DNA from: Poriferisodalis sp965215815 | GTDB taxonomy: Bacteria; Actinomycetota; Acidimicrobiia; Acidimicrobiales; Poriferisodalaceae | Length of the DNA stretch: 64,000 nucleotides | NCBI RefSeq assembly: GCF_965215815.1 | Contig: NZ_CBDCEO010000013.1 | Span: 1,116,001 to 1,180,000 of the forward strand | Direction of reading: 5' to 3' | Shown: positions 8,215 to 15,601 of the stretch, piece by piece | How the letters are laid out: each line of letters opens with the position of its first letter | Numbering within the stretch: position 1 is the stretch's first letter | The notes under the pieces: model-generated | The model's database searches: none | What the model saw: the letters and a program-made list of their open reading frames with translations, nothing else | Told to the model about the DNA's origin: nothing | Translations under genes and position numbers: made by a program

Positions 8215-8345
8215 GCGCTCAGCCGTTGCCGGCCCTTGCGTCGGCGAGAATTCACAATTGCCCGGCCCGCGCGGGTGGACATGCGATGACGAAAGCCGTG
8301 CCGGCGTGCCCGTCTGCGGTTGTGGGGTTGGTACGTGCGCTTCAC
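8211..8345 (-). CDS. rpmH: 50S ribosomal protein L34
   Basis: 44 residues, VKRTYQPHNRRRARRHG at the start and RRRKGRQRLSA at the end, the standard L34. The GTG start (8345) is fixed by a perfect AGGAGG ribosome-binding site at 8353-8358, seven bases upstream. It is the first gene of the minus-strand operon reading away from dnaA, and its stop overlaps the proposed rnpA start. Confidence 0.97.
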   Translation of the reverse strand: MKRTYQPHNRRRARRHGFRHRMSTRAGRAIVNSRRRKGRQRLSA

Positions 8346-8803
8346 GCTGCAGCCTCCTGGAGGTTCAGGCCGCGGGCAGGTCCGCCAAATGCGGTGCGGC
8401 GACCGGAGCGTGCCCGAATGTCGACCCGAGAGCGCTGACAGCCTACGGGTGCTGGCACAAGGCGGCACCGGGGTGGGGGCAACACGAAGACGCGCGTGCC
8501 AACGCGCGTATTCGCGCGCGTCATTCGAGCACGCCACCTTGTTCCCCTCCGTCACTGGCTGCGGTCGGGCGGGTTGCCGGGACCGCAAACAACCATGTCA
8601 CCTGCCTGTTTTGCGGGTGTTATGGGCCTGGCGATGAACTGTCGAGCTCGCGTCATCTTCGACATGATGGCGGTGCACCAACACGCGCTTGCGACGGTGG
8701 GTGCGCGGCCATAAGTTCACTTCACGGATGCCGCTTGGTGGCTCGCTGGAGAACAATGGGTTCTCCGGGTGCAAGACAGTCACAGGCGAATGAGGTTGTT
8801 GTG
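8346..8803. other. rpmH-dnaA divergent intergenic region
   Basis: 458 bases without a convincing gene. It must hold the divergent promoters of the rpmH operon and dnaA. The rpmH Shine-Dalgarno lies at its left end. There are no close matches to the DnaA-box consensus here, unlike the dnaA-dnaN spacer. Longer plus-strand reading continuous with dnaA is compositional read-through. Confidence 0.6.
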
Positions 8804-10393
8804 GTGAGTTTTCCGCAGGAGGGTGCCGCAGCACCCGCACCTGACGATAAACCCCACATTTCACAGCAGTCAGCCCCATTTGAGCAATCTCATGTGACTT
8901 CACAGGAGCCATCAGACGCGGCCGAAAGCACGCGGGCGAACACCGACGAGTTGTGGTCGAAGTGCCGGGAGATCCTCCGCACGACTGTCTCGGACGCACT
9001 CTGGTTGGGCTACTTCCGCCACCTGCAGGCGCTGCACATCGACGGCGAACTGGCGGTGCTGATCGCGCCGAGCAACATGATCCGGGATCGCATCCAACGG
9101 CGATACATCCCCATGCTCCATGCCGCCTTCGAGCGGCTGCCAGTCCGGCCGCAGACCTACGAGATCGAGACCCGTCCCGAGCTCGGAGATCTCGACAGCA
9201 CCGACGCGGACCAACACGACGTCGATGCAGTCCCCGACGACGATGCCTCCGTCCCGAGCGAAGCCGAGGAATGGCACCCAGCGAGCGGTTCTACCCAGCT
9301 TGCACCAACCGCCGCGAGTTCAGCCAGTGACGCTGCGTCGCCCGGTCCCGCCGGAATGCCGCGCAGGGTGGCGGGCGTCGACATCACCAACCCCCGCTAC
9401 ACCTTCGAGAGCTTCGTCACTGGCAGCAGCAACCGGTTCGCCCAAGCCGCGGCCCTCGCGGTAGCTGAGACTCCGGGGATCGCGTACAACCCGCTGTTCA
9501 TTCATGGCAGCACGGGACTGGGCAAGACCCACCTGCTGCAGGCCATTGTGAACTTCCTGGGCACGACCTTGCCCGAGCATCGGGTCCGGTATGTCTCGAC
9601 CGAGACCTTCCTCTCAGAGTTCATCGAAGCAATCCGTATGAACACGACGCCGGCATTCAAGCGGCGTTACCGCGAGCTCGACGTGCTGCTGCTCGATGAC
9701 ATCCAGTTCATGGAAGGCAAGGAAGGCCTGCAAGAAGAGCTGTTCCACACTTTCAACTCGCTCCACGTCGCGGGCCGGCAGATCGTGATCTCCTCAGATC
9801 GCCCGCCGCGCAGCATCGCCACGCTGTCAGATCGGCTGCGCAGCCGATTCGAATGGGGCCTGATCACCGACATCCAACCGCCCGACCTCGAGACCCGGGT
9901 GGCCATCTTGCGCAAGAAGACCGAGCACAGGCATGTGCCCGACGAGGTTCTCGAGCACATCGCCTACATCATCATCAACAACATCCGTGAACTCGAAGGC
10001 GCGCTGGTCCGCGTCACCGCCTACGCCAGTCTCACCCGCAGCACCGTCTCGCTCGAGATGGCAAAGCAAATCCTCAGCGACATCCGTGAACCGCTGGAAA
10101 AACCCATCACCACCGAGCGGATCTTGCACATGACCGCGGACATGTTCGGTTACAACGTGATCGAGCTCACCAGCCCAGGCCGTCAGCAAGGCCTGGTCAA
10201 AGCACGCCAGATCAGCATGTACGTGATGCGCGAACTCACCGATCTGAGCTACCCCGCCATTGCCAGCGTGTTCGGCGGCCGCGATCACACCACGGTCATG
10301 CACGCTGTCAAGAAGATCAACGGTCTCCTGCCTTCGGAACGCAAGGTGTACGACCAGGTAGCTCAGCTCATTGCGCGAGTCCGAGCCGCCTGA
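8804..10393 (+). CDS. dnaA: Chromosomal replication initiator DnaA
   Basis: 529 residues from the GTG at 8804 (a GTG at 8801 is the alternative). Domain I (DELWSKCREILRTTVSDALW) loads DnaB helicase. Domain II is an acidic, Ser/Ala-rich linker of about 85 residues. Domain III is the AAA+ ATPase with Walker A HGSTGLGKTHLL (usually GGVGLGKTH), Walker B VLLLDDIQF and sensor/arginine-finger region SDRLRSRFEWGL. Domain IV carries the DNA-binding signature YPAIASVFGGRDHTTVMHAV. It lies directly upstream of the putative oriC and dnaN. The much longer frame upstream is not coding. Confidence 0.97.
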   Translation: MSFPQEGAAAPAPDDKPHISQQSAPFEQSHVTSQEPSDAAESTRANTDELWSKCREILRTTVSDALWLGYFRHLQALHIDGELAVLIAPSNMIRDRIQRRYIPMLHAAFERLPVRPQTYEIETRPELGDLDSTDADQHDVDAVPDDDASVPSEAEEWHPASGSTQLAPTAASSASDAASPGPAGMPRRVAGVDITNPRYTFESFVTGSSNRFAQAAALAVAETPGIAYNPLFIHGSTGLGKTHLLQAIVNFLGTTLPEHRVRYVSTETFLSEFIEAIRMNTTPAFKRRYRELDVLLLDDIQFMEGKEGLQEELFHTFNSLHVAGRQIVISSDRPPRSIATLSDRLRSRFEWGLITDIQPPDLETRVAILRKKTEHRHVPDEVLEHIAYIIINNIRELEGALVRVTAYASLTRSTVSLEMAKQILSDIREPLEKPITTERILHMTADMFGYNVIELTSPGRQQGLVKARQISMYVMRELTDLSYPAIASVFGGRDHTTVMHAVKKINGLLPSERKVYDQVAQLIARVRAA

Positions 10394-10718
10394 GGCTGAC
10401 TTGACATCCGCTGTCCGCTGTGCGGCCGACAAGTGGATCTAGGGTGTCTCCACACGTTGTGGACAACGAGTGGAAAAGTTCTCGACAGCCCTCGGGAAAA
10501 GTCGCACTTATCCACCGCCGCGCCATCGATCAAGGAAAAGGGAGGGTGTAGCTGTGGACGCGGCAAGCAAGACTGTTGATGGGCCTTATGGCGCTGATCT
10601 GCGACAACGGCTCATTGTCCACAATTCACAGCCCCTACAACTACTACTGCATAAGTCTCAACCATCACATTGAGGATTGTCTGTTTCATCGGTCTCGTAC
10701 GGCCAAGGAGAACCGCCC
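10394..10718. other. oriC: Putative origin of replication (oriC) with DnaA boxes
   Basis: The dnaA-dnaN spacer has clustered DnaA-box-like sequences: TTGTGGACAA (10457-10466, minus orientation of TTGTCCACAA), TTATCCACC (10508-10516), TGTGGACG (10553-10560, minus) and TTGTCCACAA (10615-10624). TTGTCCACA is the preferred box of high-GC actinobacteria. A less GC-rich stretch at about 10625-10680 just before dnaN may be the unwinding element. The dnaN ribosome-binding site AAGGAG is at 10705-10710. Location and gene context support oriC; the boxes were found by eye. Confidence 0.85.
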
Positions 10719-11828
10719 GTGAAATTGCGCATTGAACGAGACGCACTGGTTGACCAGCTGACCTTGGCCAGCCGTGGGGTCAATGCGCGCGGGGGCGGCT
10801 TGTTCGTACTCACCGGATTGCATCTGCGTGCTGACGGCGAAGGCCTCACGGTCACGGGAACCGACTTGGACCTCACCGTACGGACCCGGCTGCGGACTCC
10901 GGTGGAGACCGAAGGCGAAACCGTGGTCCCAGCTCGTCTTCTGACCGATATCGCCCGAGCGCTGCCTGCCGGCGAGATCAGCTTGGAAGTGACTGACGAC
11001 GAAGTGCAGATCAGTGGCGCACGGGCACAGTTCTCCGTACGGACGCTGCCGACAGCCGATTTCCCGACACTGGCGCAGCCGGCTGGAAACAACGTGACCG
11101 TTCCCGCTGTCGACTTGGCGCAAGCCTTCCGCCAGGTTGTCCGTGCTGCAAGTTCCGACGACGCCCGCCCGATCCTGACCGGTGTGCTCATGGCAGCTCG
11201 CGGAGACGGACTGCGCCTGGTGGCCACCGACTCCTACCGCTTGGCACTGCGCGACCTGCCCGAGGCTCAAGTCCTGGCGCCAGGGCAACAAGTGCTCGTT
11301 CCGTCTCGAGCACTCGAGGAGCTCGGACGGATCTTGGACCCCAGCAAGGACGTGACCATGCGCCTGGGCGAACGTGAGGTCACCTTCGAAGTCTCCGACG
11401 AGTCCCAAACCGCCCAGGTGACCTGCCGTCTCATTGCGGGCGACTTCCCTAGCTATGAACCATTGATCCCCGATTCGCACGACAACCGCTTGGAAGTGGA
11501 CCGTGCCGCGTTGCTCGACGGGGCTCGCCGGCTCCGCTTGCTGGCGCGCGACACGAATGCGCCGCTGCGAATGGAACTGCGCGACGACAGCATCGAGCTC
11601 ACCGTCATCTCCCAGGACGTCGGGAGCGCGAGCGAGGAAATCGACGCCACGTACGAGGGAACGCCGACCACGGTCGCTTTCAACCCCGACTATCTGATCG
11701 AAGGCCTTGAAGCGGCTGGCGGCGACACCGTCGAGCTGGTCCGGCTCGATGCCCTCAAGCCCGCCGTGCTTCGAACGCCTGGCCATGGCGAGTTTCTGTA
11801 CCTGTTGATGCCAGTGCGGGTGTCGTAG
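10719..11828 (+). CDS. dnaN: DNA polymerase III sliding clamp, beta subunit
   Basis: 369 residues with the three-domain clamp pattern: KLRIERDALVDQL at the start, GLHLRADGEGLTVTGTDLDL in domain 1, RPILTGVLMAARGDGLRLVATDSYRLA in domain 2, and a C-terminal LLMPVRVS tail. The ring-shaped dimer tethers polymerases and repair factors to DNA. GTG at 10719 is chosen because AAGGAG lies eight bases upstream and the translation then begins at the conserved first strand. It follows oriC and precedes recF in canonical order. Confidence 0.97.
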   Translation: MKLRIERDALVDQLTLASRGVNARGGGLFVLTGLHLRADGEGLTVTGTDLDLTVRTRLRTPVETEGETVVPARLLTDIARALPAGEISLEVTDDEVQISGARAQFSVRTLPTADFPTLAQPAGNNVTVPAVDLAQAFRQVVRAASSDDARPILTGVLMAARGDGLRLVATDSYRLALRDLPEAQVLAPGQQVLVPSRALEELGRILDPSKDVTMRLGEREVTFEVSDESQTAQVTCRLIAGDFPSYEPLIPDSHDNRLEVDRAALLDGARRLRLLARDTNAPLRMELRDDSIELTVISQDVGSASEEIDATYEGTPTTVAFNPDYLIEGLEAAGGDTVELVRLDALKPAVLRTPGHGEFLYLLMPVRVS

Positions 11829-11861
11829 TCAGCTGAACCGCCGCCTGCAGAGCCAACTCTT

Positions 11862-12971
11862 GTGATCGTTGCTTGGCTGAGCATCGAGAATTTCCGGAAC
11901 CATCGATCTACGAAGCTGTCGCTTGACGAGACCCGGACGCTCGTGGTCGGGCCCAACGGGCACGGCAAGACAAACCTGCTCGAGGCCATCGCGATGCTCA
12001 ATGGCTCGGGTTCGTTCCGCGGGGCGAACGCGGAGACTCTCGTGCGGGCCGGCTGCGAGCGGGCCTACGTGCGCGCCGAGATCCGCCGGGAGCGTCGGAA
12101 GTACCTGGTGGAGATGGAGATTGCAGCCGCGGGCCGTTCCCGGGCCCAGGTGAATGGCCAGCGTGTGCGATCGCTGCGCGATCTTGCCGATGTGGTCAGT
12201 GCTGTGGTGTTCTGCCCAGCAGACCTGTCGATCCCTGCTGGCGGACCAGCCGTGCGGCGGGAACTGCTCGACGACGTGCTCACCGCCACCGATCGCGAGT
12301 ACCGGGCGGCTCGTCTCGATTTTGAACGGATTCTGCGACAGCGCAACAACCTGTTGAAGCAGGCCGGCACTCGTCTCGACAACGAAGCCCTGACCACGCT
12401 GGAAGTCTGGGATGCACAGTTCGCTGCTGCTGGCGAGACGGTCGCGGCCCGCCGCGTCGCGCTGTGCACCGCACTGGCGCCCCCTGCACAGGACGCCTAC
12501 TGCCGACTTGCCGGGACGACAGTTCAGTTGGAGCTGTCCTACGCAGCTCCGTGGCGCGATGGAACGCTCGCCGCCGCCTTGGACCAGGCGCGTTCGGACG
12601 ATCTGCGGCGCGGTACCACCACAGTGGGCCCACACCGAGACGACATGGAGATCTTCTTGGACGGACTGCCCGCACGGACGCACGCCTCGCAGGGAGAACA
12701 GCGGAGCATTGCGCTGGCGCTGCGGCTGGCGCAGCACCGCTACACAGCCGAGACCGGGGGGGTCGAGCCGATCATCCTGCTTGACGATGTCTTCTCCGAG
12801 CTCGATGAGGGCCGCGCTCAACGCCTCGTCGGCTGCCTTCCTTCTGCACAGACCGTGGTGACTTCGGCCACCGGGCACGTGCCGCCCGGAATCGAGATTC
12901 GCCGCCACATTCAGATCCGCGACGGTGAGGCGATTCCCCAAGACGCTCCGCGCGGCGAGAGCACCAACTGA
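11862..12971 (+). CDS. recF: DNA replication and repair protein RecF
   Basis: 369 residues, GTG start. An SMC-like ATPase that helps load RecA at gaps. Walker A is VVGPNGHGKTNLLEAI near residue 30, the signature motif region is ASQGEQRSIALAL near 270, and Walker B is PIILLDDVFSELDEGRA near 305. It begins 33 bases after dnaN, as in most actinobacterial dnaA-dnaN-recF operons. Confidence 0.96.
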   Translation: MIVAWLSIENFRNHRSTKLSLDETRTLVVGPNGHGKTNLLEAIAMLNGSGSFRGANAETLVRAGCERAYVRAEIRRERRKYLVEMEIAAAGRSRAQVNGQRVRSLRDLADVVSAVVFCPADLSIPAGGPAVRRELLDDVLTATDREYRAARLDFERILRQRNNLLKQAGTRLDNEALTTLEVWDAQFAAAGETVAARRVALCTALAPPAQDAYCRLAGTTVQLELSYAAPWRDGTLAAALDQARSDDLRRGTTTVGPHRDDMEIFLDGLPARTHASQGEQRSIALALRLAQHRYTAETGGVEPIILLDDVFSELDEGRAQRLVGCLPSAQTVVTSATGHVPPGIEIRRHIQIRDGEAIPQDAPRGESTN

Positions 12972-13009
12972 TCGGTGCGCGCCTTTGGGCATGCGAGCAT
13001 GGGCATCAA

Positions 13010-13330
13010 ATGAAGAGACGTCGCCACGGCACTACTGGGCGCGAGCCTCGGCCGATCAAGGACTCGCTGCGGGCCGTTACCTCTGGTTTCGGTTCGCGGG
13101 GCCGGGCGATCGACCTGGGCGAGCGTTGGGCCCAAGCCGTGGGCGAGGCGATTGCGGCCCACGCACAGCCCGAGCGGCTCGAAGCCGGCCGCTTGATCGT
13201 CGTTGTCGACGACCCCGCCTGGGCGACGGAATTGCGCTATCACTCCAGCCGGATTCTGGCCGCATTGAACGCTGAAACCGGTGCTGCGACCATCTCAGAA
13301 CTGCACCTGCGTGTGCATCCTGGCGGATAA
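13010..13330 (+). CDS. dciA: DciA family protein (DUF721), DnaB helicase loader
   Basis: 106 residues. The DUF721 core is visible as LGERWAQAVGEAIAAHAQPERLEAGRLIVVVDDPAWATELRY followed by a C-terminal ISELHLRV strand; segments are quoted only to locate the WxxxVG and WAxEL landmarks. DciA is the widespread ancestral replicative-helicase operator in bacteria lacking DnaC/DnaI. The position between recF and gyrB is the standard actinobacterial location (Rv0004 in mycobacteria). Confidence 0.92.
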   Translation: MKRRRHGTTGREPRPIKDSLRAVTSGFGSRGRAIDLGERWAQAVGEAIAAHAQPERLEAGRLIVVVDDPAWATELRYHSSRILAALNAETGAATISELHLRVHPGG

Positions 13331-13333
13331 GGT

Positions 13334-13370
13334 AAAAAACCCCGTGTGACCTGCGGTTTTGTTTCTCTTT
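13334..13370 (+). terminator. Weak intrinsic-type terminator after dciA
   Basis: AAAAACC (13335-13341) can pair with GGTTTT (13355-13360), and a T-rich run GTTTCTCTTT follows. It lies four bases after the dciA stop. The stem is short with a large loop, so the call is tentative; it would separate dnaN-recF-dciA from gyrB. Confidence 0.45.
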
Positions 13371-13456
13371 CTGTGGGCGTTTTGGCACCGAAAATGGCTT
13401 GCTCTCCGGTAGACTGAGGCACTAGGAAGAGTGCCGTTGGACACCAGGACCAGGAC

Positions 13457-15565
13457 TTGGAGAGTGAGCTGATCCATGCCGCGCCTGAGACCCCGACTCG
13501 CACAGTGACCGACACCTCCTTGGCGCCGACCGCGGCGACCCCAGTGGACGGCGCAGATGCGCCCGACGACGGCACGCCAGTGCCCAACAACAACGTGCCA
13601 GCCTCGAACAACAGCGCGGATACGCCGAGGAGTCCCGTCGTAGGCGACTACAACGCCGATGCCATCACGGTGCTCGAAGGTCTCGAGCCCGTGCGTGAAC
13701 GGCCTGGGATGTTCATTGGCTCAACCGGTCCGGGAGGCCTGCACCACCTCGTCTACGAAGTGGTGGACAACGCCGTCGATGAGGCCATGGCAGGGCACTG
13801 CACCTCCATCGAGGTGACCCTGCGGGCAGACGGTACGTGCAGCGTTTCCGACAACGGTCGAGGCATTCCCGTTGAGGCCCATCCGCAGTATCCCGACAAG
13901 TCAGCTGCCGAGGTCGTGTTGACCGTGCTGCATGCAGGGGGCAAGTTCGGCGGCGCCGGTTATAAGGTGTCCGGCGGCCTGCACGGCGTCGGCGTGTCCG
14001 TTGTCAACGCCCTGTCCTCGGAGCTGGAAGTCATCATCGACCGCGAGGGGCGACGTTGGCGCCTGTTGTTCCGCGACGGCGGCGAGCCTGTCGGCAAGCT
14101 GACCGACATCGGCCCCTCGCCCGATGCCAACACTGGCACCATCATCACCTTCCAGCCCGACGCCACGGTGTTCGATCACGTCGAATTCCGAGCCCAGACG
14201 CTCACCGAGCGGCTGCAGATGATGGCGTTCCTGAATGCGGGTCTGCGCATCGCCTTCACCGACGAGCGGCGGGCCGAGCCCGTACGCCACGAGTTCTGCT
14301 ACCCGGGTGGCATCCGTGACTTCGTGCGGCATCTGAACGAAACGTCCGAGGCGCTGTTCGACGGTGTCGGCTACCTGTCAGCGGCAGAAGCCGGCGACGA
14401 GGTGGAGATCGCCTTCCAGTGGAACAACGGCTTCAACACCGATGGCATTCACAGCTTCGCCAACGGCATCAACACGATCGAGGGAGGCATGCACGCTGAG
14501 GGGTTCCGCTCTGCGCTGACCTCGGCGGTGAACGCCTACGCCCGCGATCGCAAGATGCTGCGCCCCGACGATGGGAACCTCCAGGGCGACGACATCCGCG
14601 AGGGACTGACTGCTGTGGTAAGCGTCCGCATGGAGTCGCCGCAGTTCGAAGGCCAGACCAAGGCCAAGCTGGGCAACACCGCAATGCGCAGCCTTGTGCA
14701 GAAGGCTGCCTACAGCGGGCTCGGCGAATGGTTCGAGGAACACCCGAGCGAGGCCAAGCTGGTTGTGGGCAAGGCGGTCGACGCTCGCCGGGCCCGAGTC
14801 GCCGCTCAGAAGGCACGCAACACCGTGCGCAAGTCGGCGCTGCGGGGCGCCGGCCTGCCGGGCAAGCTCACCGACTGCTCATCCAGCGATCCCGACGAGT
14901 CCGAGCTGTACATCGTCGAGGGCGACTCGGCTGGGGGATCGGCCAAAGAGGCACGCGATCCGGCCATCATGGCGATCCTGCCGATCCGGGGGAAGATCCT
15001 CAACGTCCAGCGCAGCCGCCCAGAGCGCATCTTCGAGAACAACGAGATCGGCGCGCTGATCTCGGCAATCGGTGCCGGCGTCGACGGCGCGACCGGCGAG
15101 GGCGGATTCGACGTCGACCGGGTGCGGTACCGCAAGGTGATCCTGTTGTGCGACGCCGACGTCGACGGCAGCCATATCCGGACGTTGCTGCTGACCTTCT
15201 TCTTCCATCGCATGCGCGATCTGCTGCAGTTCGGCTGCGTCTACATCGCCCAGCCGCCGCTGTACTCCACCAAGGTCGGGTCCGAGACGGTGTACCTCAA
15301 GGACGACCGCGCAAAGACGGCCTTCCTTGCCGAGCGGACCAACCACCGCAACGAGTTCCAGCGCCTGAAGGGCCTCGGTGAGATGGACGCCCAGGAGTTG
15401 TGGGACACCACGATGGATCCGGCTACCCGGACCCTGCTGCGCGTCACGCTCGAGGAGGCCGCCTCAGCGGACCTCATTTTCAGCATCCTCATGGGTGACG
15501 ACGTGGAAGCTCGCCGGGGTTTCATCCAGAACAACGCCAGCGACGTGCGGTTCCTGGACGTCTAG
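13457..15565 (+). CDS. gyrB: DNA gyrase subunit B
   Basis: 702 residues in the longest reading (TTG start). The GHKL ATPase shows NAVDEAMAG, DNGRGIPVE and GGLHGVGVSVVNAL. The TOPRIM domain shows YIVEGDSAGGSAK and LCDADVDGSHIRTLL. The end QNNASDVRFLDV is typical. The first 60 or so residues are a low-complexity Asn/Asp/Pro/Thr stretch before VLEGLEPVRERPGMFIG; the start is uncertain, and a GTG at 13505 is an alternative. GyrB with GyrA introduces negative supercoils. Confidence 0.96.
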   Translation: MESELIHAAPETPTRTVTDTSLAPTAATPVDGADAPDDGTPVPNNNVPASNNSADTPRSPVVGDYNADAITVLEGLEPVRERPGMFIGSTGPGGLHHLVYEVVDNAVDEAMAGHCTSIEVTLRADGTCSVSDNGRGIPVEAHPQYPDKSAAEVVLTVLHAGGKFGGAGYKVSGGLHGVGVSVVNALSSELEVIIDREGRRWRLLFRDGGEPVGKLTDIGPSPDANTGTIITFQPDATVFDHVEFRAQTLTERLQMMAFLNAGLRIAFTDERRAEPVRHEFCYPGGIRDFVRHLNETSEALFDGVGYLSAAEAGDEVEIAFQWNNGFNTDGIHSFANGINTIEGGMHAEGFRSALTSAVNAYARDRKMLRPDDGNLQGDDIREGLTAVVSVRMESPQFEGQTKAKLGNTAMRSLVQKAAYSGLGEWFEEHPSEAKLVVGKAVDARRARVAAQKARNTVRKSALRGAGLPGKLTDCSSSDPDESELYIVEGDSAGGSAKEARDPAIMAILPIRGKILNVQRSRPERIFENNEIGALISAIGAGVDGATGEGGFDVDRVRYRKVILLCDADVDGSHIRTLLLTFFFHRMRDLLQFGCVYIAQPPLYSTKVGSETVYLKDDRAKTAFLAERTNHRNEFQRLKGLGEMDAQELWDTTMDPATRTLLRVTLEEAASADLIFSILMGDDVEARRGFIQNNASDVRFLDV

Positions 15566-15601
15566 GCCCAGCACAGCGATGGATCACCGGCCCGATACCC
15601 C

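Noticed and set aside
8051..8800. Long N-terminal extension of DnaA in frame from 8051
   Set aside because: It overlaps rnpA and rpmH antisense and has no relation to DnaA domain I, which starts after 8804.
11829..12992. 387-codon minus-strand frame opposite recF
   Set aside because: Shadow frame; RecF motifs are complete on the plus strand.
13382..13415. Possible gyrB promoter with TTGGCA and TAGACT
   Set aside because: Spacing of about 22 bases is too long for a standard sigma-70-type promoter.
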